From VHCN01 sp964589935 (GTDB lineage: Bacteria; Verrucomicrobiota; Verrucomicrobiia; Limisphaerales; VHCN01), in contig CAZPVD010000014.1 in assembly GCA_964589935.1 (NCBI GenBank), positions 29,283 through 93,282 on the forward strand: DNA of 64,000 nucleotides, read 5' to 3'. Numbering within the stretch: position 1 is the first letter of the stretch; every line of letters begins with the position of its first letter. A model generated the notes under the pieces. That model made no database searches. It had not been told where the DNA came from and worked only from the letters and a program-made list of their open reading frames with translations. The translations under genes were made by a program, and so were the position numbers. This document shows, piece after piece, positions 40,785-49,245 of this stretch.

Positions 40785-41525
40785 TTACTTCATCAGTTCC
40801 GCGAGCTTGCCGCTGATGGCGTCGGCCCAAATCTGATAGCCCTTGGCCGAGAGGTGGAGGAAGTCGGGCATGATTTCCTTGGTCAGCGTGCCGTCAGCTT
40901 CGAGGAATTTCGCGCCGATGTCGAGGTAGAAGACGCTCTTGCCGTCATCGAGCTTGGCAACGATGTCGTTGACGGCCTTGAGCTTCTCGCGCTGGGCACC
41001 GGGCATCGGCCCGCGCGGGAAGATGGCGAGCAGGAGGACTTTGGTGTGCGGCGACTTCTCGCGGATGGTCTTCACGATGGCGGTGATGCCCTTGGCGATG
41101 CCTTCGACGGAGTCCTGACCGGAGTTGTTCGTGCCGATCATGAGGACGGCGGCCTTGGGCTTGATGCCGTCAAGCTCGCCGTTGGTGATGCGCCAGAGGA
41201 CGTGCTGTGTGCGGTCGCCGCCGATGCCGAAGTTGGCGGGTTTGTATTTGCCGAAGGCGGCGTCCCAGATGGCCTTCTGCCCGCGCCAGCCGGCGGTGAT
41301 GGAATCGCCAAGGAAGAGCAGGTCGGTGTCGCCGGCCTTGGCGATGGCGACGTAGCTGTCATGGGCCTTGATGAAGTTGGCGTCCTCCTTGCCTTCCTTG
41401 CCGAATTTAGGCGCGGCGACATCGGGCGGCTGCGGCGCGGGCTTGGCGGCGGGCTTGTCCTGCGCGGAGAGGTTCAGCGCAAGGGCGAAGGTGGCGAGTG
41501 TGGAGAGGAAGTTGCGTATGTTCAT
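40785..41525 (-). CDS. Secreted SGNH/GDSL hydrolase (PAF-acetylhydrolase-like)
   Basis: A 246-residue protein with a signal peptide ending at about residue 21 (LNLSAQ). A Pro/Ala-rich linker follows. Block I is LLFLGDSITAGWRG with the nucleophile Ser, block II NFGIGGDRTQHVLWR, block III MIGTNNSGQ, and block V DFLHLSAKGY, which supplies Asp and His. This is the platelet-activating-factor acetylhydrolase-like subgroup, often esterases that remove acetyl groups from sugars. Natural substrate unknown. Confidence 0.9.
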   Translation of the reverse strand: MNIRNFLSTLATFALALNLSAQDKPAAKPAPQPPDVAAPKFGKEGKEDANFIKAHDSYVAIAKAGDTDLLFLGDSITAGWRGQKAIWDAAFGKYKPANFGIGGDRTQHVLWRITNGELDGIKPKAAVLMIGTNNSGQDSVEGIAKGITAIVKTIREKSPHTKVLLLAIFPRGPMPGAQREKLKAVNDIVAKLDDGKSVFYLDIGAKFLEADGTLTKEIMPDFLHLSAKGYQIWADAISGKLAELMK

Positions 41526-41584
41526 GGTTGTTGGTTGTCGTTCCGGCAGGAATCAGACGCGACACTGCGAGAAAGATTCACACC

Positions 41585-41923
41585 TCAGAGGTTGAGCCAC
41601 ACGACGCCGTCGGCCAGCTCGACGGGCAGCGGCTTGAGCCTGGCACCCTGGCACGGGCCGAGCACGCAAAGGCCGGTGAGCGGTTCGTAGGTCGCGCCGT
41701 GCGAGGAGCAGATGAAGTGGCCGCCGTCGTGCGTGAAGAAGCGGTTGTCGCCGTAGTCGAGCGGCTGCGGGATGTGGCGGCAGAGATTTTCGTAGGCGAC
41801 GAACTGGCCGTGGAAGTTGGCGACGAAGCCTTCGCGTTTGATGCCGTCGGCGTCGGTGTAGGCGAACTTCCTTGTCTTGCCGGGCGGAAGCTCGGCGGCG
41901 GAAACGAGGCGCGTGCGGGGCAT
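41585..41923 (-). CDS. Rieske [2Fe-2S] ferredoxin-like protein
   Basis: A 112-residue protein with the two Rieske motifs: CRH (ENLCRHIPQ) and CSSH (HFICSSHGATYEP), which ligate a 2Fe-2S cluster with two Cys and two His. It lacks a signal or membrane helix, so it is a soluble cytoplasmic electron carrier or a small subunit like NirD or the ferredoxin of ring-hydroxylating oxygenases. No oxygenase is adjacent. It lies downstream of pckG on the same strand, with a palindromic repeat between. Confidence 0.88.
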   Translation of the reverse strand: MPRTRLVSAAELPPGKTRKFAYTDADGIKREGFVANFHGQFVAYENLCRHIPQPLDYGDNRFFTHDGGHFICSSHGATYEPLTGLCVLGPCQGARLKPLPVELADGVVWLNL

Positions 41924-41936
41924 GGGACAAATTCAC

Positions 41937-41960
41937 CGGCGGTCACAGACCGCCGCTACA
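41937..41960. repeat. Palindromic intergenic repeat (CGGCGGTCACAGACCGCCG)
   Basis: CGGCGGTCACAGACCGCCGCTACA contains the imperfect palindrome GGCGGTC-ACA-GACCGCC. A second copy, in the other orientation, is at 38674-38696. Located between pckG and the Rieske gene, it could fold as a small hairpin in the mRNA. Confidence 0.7.
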
Positions 41961-41975
41961 TTGAGTTGAGATGGG

Positions 41976-43772
41976 TTACAGCCGCGCCACGAGCAGCTCG
42001 CGCTGGAAGATGAGTTCCTTGGGCAGGTGCGAGTAAAGTTTCATGAACAGCTCGTCCTGCTGGATCAGTTCGCGCCGCCATTCCTCATAGTTGATGGTCT
42101 GCGCCTGTTCGAGCCGTTCGGCGGCGTCGGCGGGCAGGCCCTCGAGGTCGAAACAGCGCGGGCCGGGCACCCAGCCGAGCGGCGTCTCCTCGGCGTCGGC
42201 GCGGCCGCGGCAGCGCTCGACGATCCATTGGAGCACGCGCATGTTTTCGCTGTAGCCGGGCCAGAGGAAGTTGCCCTGCGCGTCCTTGCGGAACCAGTTC
42301 ACGTTGAAAATGCGGGGCGGATGCTTGACGAGCTTGCGCATCTTGAGCCAGTGGCGGAAGTAGTCGCCCATGTTGTAGCCGCAGAAGGGCAGCATCGCCA
42401 TCGGGTCGCGGCGCACCTGCCCGACCGCGCCTGCGGCGGCGGCGGTCGTCTCGCTGCCCATCGTCGCGCCGATATAGACGCCGTGAATCCAGTAAAACGC
42501 CTGATACACCAGCGGCATCGTGTCCGCGCGGCGTCCGCCGAAGATGATGGCGCTGATGGGAACGCCCTGCGGGTCGTTCGCTTCGGGCGCGAGCATGGGA
42601 TTGTTCGCCATCGGTGCGGTGAAGCGGCTGTTCGGGTGCGCGCATTTGTCCTTCGATGCGGGCGTCCACTTGTTGCCGCGCCAGTCGAGGCACTCGGCGG
42701 GCGGCGGGTCGTCGTGGCCTTCCCACCAGACAGTGCCGTCGGGCTTGAGTCCGACGTTGGTGTAGATGGTGTCGCGCGACATTGCGCGCATGGCGTTGGG
42801 ATTCGATTTGGAATTCGTTCCCGGCACGACGCCGAAGTAACCGGCCTCGGGATTGATGGCCCAGAGGCGTCCGTCCGGGCCGGGCCGCATCCACGCGATG
42901 TCGTCGCCGACGGTCCAGACTTTCCAGCCCTTGAAATGCGCGGGCGGCACGAGCATGGCGAAGTTCGTCTTGCCGCACGCGCTGGGGAAGGCACCCGCGA
43001 CGAAAGTTTTTTCACCCGCCGGTGACTCGACGCCGAGGATAAGCATGTGCTCGGCGAGCCAGCCTTCGCGCTGGCCGAGGAACGAGCCGATGCGCAGCGC
43101 GAGGCATTTTTTCCCAAGCAGCACGTTACCGCCGTAGTTCGAGCCGACGCTGATGATCGCGTTGTCCTCCGGGAAATGGCAGATGAAGCGGCGGTCGGGG
43201 TTGACATCCAACATGCAGTGGAGGCCGCGGTTGAAGTCGCTGCCGTCGCCGAGCTGCTCCCACGCGACGCGGCCCATGCGCGTCATCGTCCCCATGCTCA
43301 ACGCGACGTAAATCGAGTCGGTCAGCTCGATGCCAACCTTTGCGACTGGCGAGCCGGGTGGACCCATGAGATACGGCACGACGAACATCGTGCGACCGAG
43401 CATCGAGCCGTCGCAGAGCGCGCGGAGCTTCGCATACATCGCGCGCGGGTCGGCCCAGTTGTTCGTCGGACCGGCGTCCTCTTCATAGTGCGAGCAGATG
43501 TAGGTGCACTGCTCGACGCGAGCGACGTCGTTCGCGTTCGAGCGGTGGTAATGGCAGCCGGGAAGTTTTTCCTGGTTAAGCTGGATGAGAACGCCTTCGG
43601 CCACGGCGCGGGCAAGCAACACCTGCCGTTCGGCGGGCGAGCCGTCGCACCAAAAGACGCGGTCGGGCTTGCAGAGGGCGGCCTGCTGTTGAACCCACTC
43701 GTGGGCGTGAGGATTGGCGGGCTTGAGCGTTCCCGGCTCGTGCATGGGGAAAAGTTCGCAGAGGCTTTGCAT
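41976..43772 (-). CDS. pckG: Phosphoenolpyruvate carboxykinase (GTP)
   Basis: About 598 residues from ATG 43772, the normal size; ATG 43745 is also possible and a longer frame to 44033 overlaps the divergent gene. Kinase loop FPSACGKTNFAM with the reactive Cys, plus GDDIAWM, GVVPGTNSKSNPNAM and the PLVYQAFYWIHGVYIGATMGSE region, are diagnostic. It interconverts oxaloacetate and PEP using GTP/GDP, the entry step of gluconeogenesis. A second, unrelated PEPCK-type candidate is encoded at 50934. Confidence 0.96.
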   Translation of the reverse strand: MQSLCELFPMHEPGTLKPANPHAHEWVQQQAALCKPDRVFWCDGSPAERQVLLARAVAEGVLIQLNQEKLPGCHYHRSNANDVARVEQCTYICSHYEEDAGPTNNWADPRAMYAKLRALCDGSMLGRTMFVVPYLMGPPGSPVAKVGIELTDSIYVALSMGTMTRMGRVAWEQLGDGSDFNRGLHCMLDVNPDRRFICHFPEDNAIISVGSNYGGNVLLGKKCLALRIGSFLGQREGWLAEHMLILGVESPAGEKTFVAGAFPSACGKTNFAMLVPPAHFKGWKVWTVGDDIAWMRPGPDGRLWAINPEAGYFGVVPGTNSKSNPNAMRAMSRDTIYTNVGLKPDGTVWWEGHDDPPPAECLDWRGNKWTPASKDKCAHPNSRFTAPMANNPMLAPEANDPQGVPISAIIFGGRRADTMPLVYQAFYWIHGVYIGATMGSETTAAAAGAVGQVRRDPMAMLPFCGYNMGDYFRHWLKMRKLVKHPPRIFNVNWFRKDAQGNFLWPGYSENMRVLQWIVERCRGRADAEETPLGWVPGPRCFDLEGLPADAAERLEQAQTINYEEWRRELIQQDELFMKLYSHLPKELIFQRELLVARL

Positions 43773-43878
43773 TTGGCAAGACAACTTCGGCGGGAAGAAC
43801 GGCTTTCGCGCGGCTGTGCCGGCTTTTGGCTTGCCTGCGGGCGCTTTTGAAACGAGTGTCCCAAAGCAGCCAATCCAA

Positions 43879-44784
43879 ATGCCAGCCGCAGAAAAACCAA
43901 TCGCGCCGAATGCGCCGCTGGAAAGTCTCGAACACTGGGACGATTTCCTGAAGGAGCGGTATCCGCAGGCCGCATCCGGCCACAAGCCATCCGTGGGCAC
44001 GGACGCGAGCAAGGCGAAGAAAGAGTTCCGCAACTACGAGGCTGAAGCGCGGCCGACGGTGCGGGAATTTTACCGGCTCAACCACACGCACCAGACTTAC
44101 GAGTTCGCGCAGGCAAAGCGGCGCGAGTTCCTTGCACTCAACCGCGCCGAGATGAGCGTGTGGGAGGCGATGGAGTTCCTCAACAACCTCGTGGACGACA
44201 GCGACCCGGACACCGACGTGCCGCAGATCGAGCATCTGCTCCAGACCGCCGAGCACATCCGGCGCGACGGGCATCCGCGCTGGTTCATCCTCACGGGACT
44301 CATTCACGACCTCGGCAAGATTCTCTGCCTTTGGGGCGAGCCGCAATGGGCCGTGGTGGGTGACACATTCCCGACCGGCTGCGCGTGGTCGGACAAGATT
44401 GTGTTCCCGCAGTTTTTCTCGGACAATTCAGACTGTCGCGAGCCGCGCTTCCAGACTCGCTGCGGCGTTTACGAGGAAGGCTGCGGCCTCGACCGCGTGC
44501 AGCTCTCGTGGGGCCATGACGAATATCTCTACCACGTCGTGAAGGACCACCTGCCCGCGGAGGCGCTTTACATGATCCGCTACCACTCGTTTTATCCGTG
44601 GCACAAGGAGGGCGAATATGACCACCTCTGCAACGCGCGCGACCGCGCGATGCTCAAGTGGGTGCAGACATTCAACCCTTACGACCTTTACACGAAGAGT
44701 CACGAGCGCCCGGATGTGACGGCGCTGCGTCCATTTTACGAAGAACTGATTGCTGAATTTTTCCCGTCCAGATTGCGATGGTGA
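43879..44784 (+). CDS. Inositol oxygenase (MIOX) family diiron protein
   Basis: About 301 residues from ATG 43879; the frame extends further upstream into the pckG promoter. The MIOX/HD-domain metal ligands are visible: HTHQTYEFA region, TAEHIRRDGHPRWFILTGLIHDLGKIL (His, His-Asp), SWGHDEYLYHVV (His), IRYHSFYPWH (His) and NARDRAMLKW (Asp). MIOX uses a mixed-valent diiron centre to split myo-inositol to D-glucuronate. Bacterial homologues are less common than eukaryotic ones, and some relatives cleave phosphonates, so the substrate should not be assumed. It is divergent from pckG. Confidence 0.85.
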   Translation: MPAAEKPIAPNAPLESLEHWDDFLKERYPQAASGHKPSVGTDASKAKKEFRNYEAEARPTVREFYRLNHTHQTYEFAQAKRREFLALNRAEMSVWEAMEFLNNLVDDSDPDTDVPQIEHLLQTAEHIRRDGHPRWFILTGLIHDLGKILCLWGEPQWAVVGDTFPTGCAWSDKIVFPQFFSDNSDCREPRFQTRCGVYEEGCGLDRVQLSWGHDEYLYHVVKDHLPAEALYMIRYHSFYPWHKEGEYDHLCNARDRAMLKWVQTFNPYDLYTKSHERPDVTALRPFYEELIAEFFPSRLRW

Positions 44785-44865
44785 GACGGTGAACAACTTG
44801 CCCGCTAATTGTGTCAAATTCGCCAACGCCGGCTTGAGTCCGGCAAATGACAGGCCACAAAGCCC

Positions 44866-47037
44866 ATGACATCCATGAAACGTCCCCTCGCGCTGCTGCT
44901 TGCGCTGTGCCTTCTGCCGCTCGCGTCGCACGCCGTCCAGTTCACCCCGGAGCAGGCCGGCAAGATCACGCAGGCGGTCGGCACGCTGCTCGACCACGCG
45001 CACTACAAGCGCGCCCGGCTCGACGACGCCGTTTCGGAAATGTTCCTCAAGAACTACCTCGACGCGCTCGATTACAACCACCTCTTTTTCCTCCAAAGCG
45101 ACGTGGATGAGTTCAACCGGCGTTACGCCAAGACACTCGACGATTTCACGAACAAGGGCGACGCCTCGCCAGCGTTCGAGATTTTCGGCCGCTTCCTCAA
45201 GCGGCTCGACGAGCGCACCGACCTCGTGATGCGCCTGCTCAAGGAGAAGCAGGACTTCACAAAGGACGATGTTCTTTCCACCCAACGCAACAAGCAGCCG
45301 TGGCCGAAGGATGAACAGGAGGCCGAACAGCTCTGGCGTCTGCGCATCAAATACGACCTGCTCCCTTCGCGCTTGGCGAAGGAAAAGGATCCCGAAGCCA
45401 CCACGATTGAAAAACTCCGCAAGCGTTATCAGCGCGTGCAGAAAAATTTCCGCGACTTCGAGACATCCGAGATTTTGCAGGTTTATCTCTCGTCGCTCGG
45501 CCATGCCTACGACCCGCACTCGGACTACATGGCGCCGGAAGAGGCAAAGGAGTTCGACATCAAAAACATCCGGCTCTCGCTCACCGGTATCGGCGCGCTG
45601 CTCGAATACGAGGACGGCTACACCAAGATCAAAAGCCTCGTCCACGGCGGCCCCGCGGACAAGAGCAAGCAGCTCAAGCCCGGTGACCGCATTGTGGCCG
45701 TCGCGCAGGGCACGGGCGAGCCTGTGGACGTTGTCGAGATGCCGTTGAACAAGGTCGTCAACCTTATCCGTGGCAAGCTGGACAGCGAAGTGCGCCTGAC
45801 CATCGTGCCCGCCGGCAGCGACGCGGCCGTCACCAAGGTCATCAAGCTCATCCGCAAGGAAATCCCGATCGAGGAATCGCAGGCCAAGGCGCGCATCATT
45901 GATCATCTGGATGCAACCGGCAAAACGCAGCGCCTCGGCGTGGTGAACCTGCCGACCTTCTACGACCACTGCGCCTCCGACGTGGAAAAACTCATCCAAC
46001 GCCTTCAAAAGGAAAACATCACCGGCCTCGTCCTTGATTTGCGCCGCAACGGCGGCGGCTTGTTGCCCGAGGCGGTTGACCTTGCCGGCCTGTTCATCCG
46101 GAAAGGCCCGGTCGTGCAGGTCAAAGACAACCGCGACAAGACGCAAGTGCTCTCGGATGACGACGGCGGCAAGATCGCCTACGACGGCCCGCTCATCGTG
46201 CTCGTGAGCCACCTCAGCGCCTCGGCATCCGAGATCGTCGCCGCCGCGTTGCAGGACTACGGTCGCGCGCTCGTTGTCGGCGACTCGACCACCCACGGCA
46301 AGGGCACGGTGCAGACGCTCCTGCCCGTGGGGCAGTTCCTGCGGCCCGGCATGATTTCGGACGCGGGCAAGCTGAAATTCACCGTGCAAAAATTCTACCG
46401 GGTTGAAGGCTCCACCACGCAGAAGCAAGGTGTGACGCCGGCCATCGCGCTGCCCTCGATTTATGATTACATGGAACTGGGCGAGGCGAGCCTGCCCAAT
46501 TGCCTGCCCGCGGACACCATCCCCGGCGTCAGCCACGAGCAGATGGACTTGACACGCCCATTCGTCGAGGAACTGCGCAAGCGCTCCGCCGAGCGCGTCG
46601 CGAAAAGCCAGGATTTCGCCTATCTGCGCGAGGACATTGAACGCCTGAAAAAACAGCAGGCTGAAAAAGCCGTCTCGCTCAACGAAAAGAAACGCCTCGC
46701 GGAGAAAAAAGAAATCGAGGCGCAAGCTGAGGCGCGCAAGAAGGAACACGCCGCTCGCAAGACTCCCGACGACAAGGTGTTTGAAGTCACGCTCGAATCC
46801 GTCAAGGACAACAAGCCGCTCGTGCTCGCAAAAAAGACGACTCCCAAAGACAACGAGTCCCTTGCCTCAACAAATGCCCCGTCCGACGTGGACATCGAAT
46901 CCGAGAACGACGCGGTCGCACTTGTGGACCCGCACTTGTTTGAGACGTTGAACATTTTGAACGACTACTGTGATCTGCTCGCCAAGGCCGGACGGCTCAA
47001 GGGCGAGAAGCTCGTCCTCACGCCGCTCTCGAAGTGA
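44866..47037 (+). CDS. prc: Carboxy-terminal processing protease Prc/Tsp
   Basis: A 723-residue periplasmic protease. The signal peptide (MKRPLALLLALCLLPLASHA) starts at the second ATG, 44875, which may be the true start. A Tsp-type N-terminal domain follows (YNHLFFLQSDVDEF), and PDZ near 225-320. Catalytic Ser lies in SHLSASASEIVAAAL (near 450) and Lys in STTHGKGTVQT (near 477). A C-terminal DUF3340-type helical domain is Lys/Glu-rich. It trims or degrades periplasmic proteins by their C-termini. Confidence 0.95.
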   Translation: MTSMKRPLALLLALCLLPLASHAVQFTPEQAGKITQAVGTLLDHAHYKRARLDDAVSEMFLKNYLDALDYNHLFFLQSDVDEFNRRYAKTLDDFTNKGDASPAFEIFGRFLKRLDERTDLVMRLLKEKQDFTKDDVLSTQRNKQPWPKDEQEAEQLWRLRIKYDLLPSRLAKEKDPEATTIEKLRKRYQRVQKNFRDFETSEILQVYLSSLGHAYDPHSDYMAPEEAKEFDIKNIRLSLTGIGALLEYEDGYTKIKSLVHGGPADKSKQLKPGDRIVAVAQGTGEPVDVVEMPLNKVVNLIRGKLDSEVRLTIVPAGSDAAVTKVIKLIRKEIPIEESQAKARIIDHLDATGKTQRLGVVNLPTFYDHCASDVEKLIQRLQKENITGLVLDLRRNGGGLLPEAVDLAGLFIRKGPVVQVKDNRDKTQVLSDDDGGKIAYDGPLIVLVSHLSASASEIVAAALQDYGRALVVGDSTTHGKGTVQTLLPVGQFLRPGMISDAGKLKFTVQKFYRVEGSTTQKQGVTPAIALPSIYDYMELGEASLPNCLPADTIPGVSHEQMDLTRPFVEELRKRSAERVAKSQDFAYLREDIERLKKQQAEKAVSLNEKKRLAEKKEIEAQAEARKKEHAARKTPDDKVFEVTLESVKDNKPLVLAKKTTPKDNESLASTNAPSDVDIESENDAVALVDPHLFETLNILNDYCDLLAKAGRLKGEKLVLTPLSK

Positions 47038-47092
47038 CGGACGCCTTTGCAGGCTTGCGTCGCAGGATGTAATTGATAGGGTTGTAACTGTT

Positions 47093-47782
47093 ATGCAGCG
47101 GTTCCTCACACCCGTTCTCACGCGGCTATACGCGCTGATGGCCGTGGTGCTTGTGGTGTTTTTCACCGTCCCGGCCGCGCAGTCCACGCGCTGGCATCAC
47201 GAGCGGCTCTACCGGCGGCTCGAGACCGGCGATTCCAAGGCGCGCGTCCAGGCCGCGCGGGATCTCGCCAACTGCGGCGGACAGGAGCAGTTGATGCGCG
47301 GGTTGCAGTCGCATTCCCGCGATGTGCAGATCGCGTCCGCAAGCGCGCTCTTCGACCTGTGGGTTTCATCCGCTGGCGAGGAGGCGCGTCAGACGCTTGA
47401 CAGCGCGTTTGATTCCGTTGAGCACCGTGATTTCCGCCGCGCGTTGTTTCTCCTCACGTTTACCACACAGCTTCATCCCGATTTTGCCGAGGCATGGAAC
47501 CGCCGCGCCGTGTTGCAGATGAACCTCGGCCGTTTTGATTACGCCCTCGCCGACGCGCGCCGCGCGGTGGTGCTGAATCCCTCGCACTTCGCCGCGTGGC
47601 AGGAAATCGCCGTGTGCCAGATGCGCCGTGGAAATTACGAGGCGGCGATTCACGCGCTGCGGGCCTCGCTGCGTCTTGTGCCTTACGACGCCAACAGCCG
47701 CCGGCTCCTGCGCCGCTGCAACGAATTGCGCGAGCAGCCGCGGCGCCTCCTGCCGGCGCCGCGCTGGGCCGAGATCGTGTGA
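47093..47782 (+). CDS. Membrane-anchored HEAT/TPR-repeat protein
   Basis: About 229 residues from the ATG at 47093. An N-terminal helix (LYALMAVVLVVFFTVPAA) anchors it or is a signal. A short HEAT-like part (RVQAARDLANCGGQEQLMRGLQSHSRDVQIASASALFDLW) is followed by TPR units (FAEAWNRRAVLQMNLGRFDYALADARRAVVLNPSHFAAWQEIAVCQMRRGNYEAAIHALRASL). Such proteins act as scaffolds in the periplasm. It follows prc by 55 bp; NlpI, the Prc partner in E. coli, is also a TPR protein, so an adaptor role is an attractive but unproven inference. Confidence 0.8.
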   Translation: MQRFLTPVLTRLYALMAVVLVVFFTVPAAQSTRWHHERLYRRLETGDSKARVQAARDLANCGGQEQLMRGLQSHSRDVQIASASALFDLWVSSAGEEARQTLDSAFDSVEHRDFRRALFLLTFTTQLHPDFAEAWNRRAVLQMNLGRFDYALADARRAVVLNPSHFAAWQEIAVCQMRRGNYEAAIHALRASLRLVPYDANSRRLLRRCNELREQPRRLLPAPRWAEIV

Positions 47783-47852
47783 GCGCTCTCTGCCGCTTGA
47801 AGGCGGATCGTCCCGTTGTGTGCCGTGACGCGGACCTTCTTTTCATTTTCCC

Positions 47853-48956
47853 ATGACCATCTCCGTCCCGAAGGAAATCAAGGATCAGGAATTTCGCGTC
47901 GCCCTGCTGCCTTCCGCGGCCTACCAGCTCATCAAGCGCGGGCATTCTGTCGTCGTCGAGCGCGGCGCGGGTTTTGGCGCGGGCTACCCGGACGGCGACT
48001 ACGAACAGGCAGGCGCGAAGCTGCTCGATGACCACGCCGCCATGTTCGCAGCGGGGGATTTGATTGTGAAAGTGAAGGAACCGCTGCCTTCCGAATTCGC
48101 GCTGCTTCGGCCCGGACAAATTCTTTTCACGTATCTGCACCTCGCCGCGAACCGCGCGCTCACCGACGCGCTGCTGAAATCCGGCGTCACCGCGCTCGCC
48201 TACGAAACCATCGAGGTCAACCGTCGCCTGCCGCTGCTCGAACCCATGAGCGAAATCGCCGGGCGCATGAGCATCCTCGTCGGCGGCTATTTCCTCGCGA
48301 AACACTTCGGCGGCAGCGGCACGCTGCTCGGCGGCGTGCCCGGCGTGCTGCCCGGCAAGGTCGTCGTGCTCGGCGGCGGCACCTCTGGCGTCAACGCCGC
48401 GCGCATGGCGCAGGGACTCGGCGCGGACGTAACCATCCTCGAAGTGGACGTGGAGCGGATGCGCTTCCTCGACATCACGCTGCACACCGCGCACACACTC
48501 TACTCAAACGAGGCGCACTTGATGGAATTGCTGCCCAGCGTGGATTTGCTGATTGGCGCGGTGCTCGTGCCGGGCGCAAAAGCGCCGAAGTTGATTCGCC
48601 GAGAAATGCTCCGCCGCATGAGGCCGGGCAGCGTCGTTGTGGACATCGCGATTGACCAGGGCGGCTGCGCGGAAACGTCGCGCCCGACGACGCATCACGA
48701 TCCCGTGTTCGTCGAGGAAGGCGTCACGCACTACTGCGTTGCGAACATGCCCGCCGCCTACTCGCGCACGGCGACGCAGGCACTTACCAACGTCACCTAC
48801 CGCTACATCGAACTCCTTGCCGACCTCGGTCTGGCTGAGGCTTGCCAGCGCCAGCCCGCGCTGCTCGGCGGCATCAATGCGATGAACGGCAAGCTCACCT
48901 GCAAGGCCGTTGCCGAAGCGCACGGGATGAAGTTCAGCGAGCCGAAGGAACTGTGA
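47853..48956 (+). CDS. ald: Alanine dehydrogenase
   Basis: A 367-residue enzyme of normal length. The N-terminus MTISVPKEIKDQEFRVALLP is diagnostic. Substrate residues are in VKVKEPLPSEFALLRPGQILFTYLHLAAN, and the NAD fold has VVVLGGGTSGVNAARMAQGLGADV. The C-terminal VDIAIDQGGCAETSRPTTHHDPVF and NMPAAYSRTATQALTNVT are typical. It interconverts L-alanine with pyruvate, ammonia and NADH. Confidence 0.96.
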   Translation: MTISVPKEIKDQEFRVALLPSAAYQLIKRGHSVVVERGAGFGAGYPDGDYEQAGAKLLDDHAAMFAAGDLIVKVKEPLPSEFALLRPGQILFTYLHLAANRALTDALLKSGVTALAYETIEVNRRLPLLEPMSEIAGRMSILVGGYFLAKHFGGSGTLLGGVPGVLPGKVVVLGGGTSGVNAARMAQGLGADVTILEVDVERMRFLDITLHTAHTLYSNEAHLMELLPSVDLLIGAVLVPGAKAPKLIRREMLRRMRPGSVVVDIAIDQGGCAETSRPTTHHDPVFVEEGVTHYCVANMPAAYSRTATQALTNVTYRYIELLADLGLAEACQRQPALLGGINAMNGKLTCKAVAEAHGMKFSEPKEL

Positions 48957-48982
48957 CGTGCGAATCGCGCGTCAAGTTTGGA

Positions 48983-49198
48983 TCACTTTCCCCAATGCGG
49001 CGGCTTTGCGTCGGTGGATTTGATGCGTTCCAGTTCGGAGGCTTCGAGGGTCCGCGACATTTTCTGCTGCTGTGATTGCAGGCGGGTGAGCTGGCGGGAT
49101 TGTTCTGTGACGACTTGATTGAGCTGCTCGCACAGCCGTTCGAGATGCGCAACATGTGATTCGAGCCGTAAAATCCGGTCTTCGGAAGGAGACGACAT
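48983..49198 (-). CDS. slyX: SlyX family protein
   Basis: A 71-residue coiled-coil protein: EDRILRLESHVAHLERLCEQLNQVVTEQSRQLTRLQSQQQKM, ending in a Pro/His/Trp tail (AKPPHWGK), the standard SlyX layout (PPHY/W end). No biochemical function is known for the family. It lies 47 bp downstream of the ComM/YifB gene on the same strand. Confidence 0.85.
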   Translation of the reverse strand: MSSPSEDRILRLESHVAHLERLCEQLNQVVTEQSRQLTRLQSQQQKMSRTLEASELERIKSTDAKPPHWGK

Positions 49199-49245
49199 GC
49201 CGCGAAGCTACACGCCACGCGGGACGTGCAAAGCTGAATCCACCG

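Noticed and set aside
40562..40800. Protein with EDGFPTA repeats
   Set aside because: The frame has a stop just upstream (40559-40561) and no start codon; it runs on through the terminator.
40458..41690. 410-residue plus-strand ORF
   Set aside because: Runs through the minisatellite and antisense to the SGNH hydrolase; no conserved sequence.
44428..46749. 773-residue minus-strand ORF
   Set aside because: Shadow of the MIOX-family and prc genes, both of which have full catalytic motifs.
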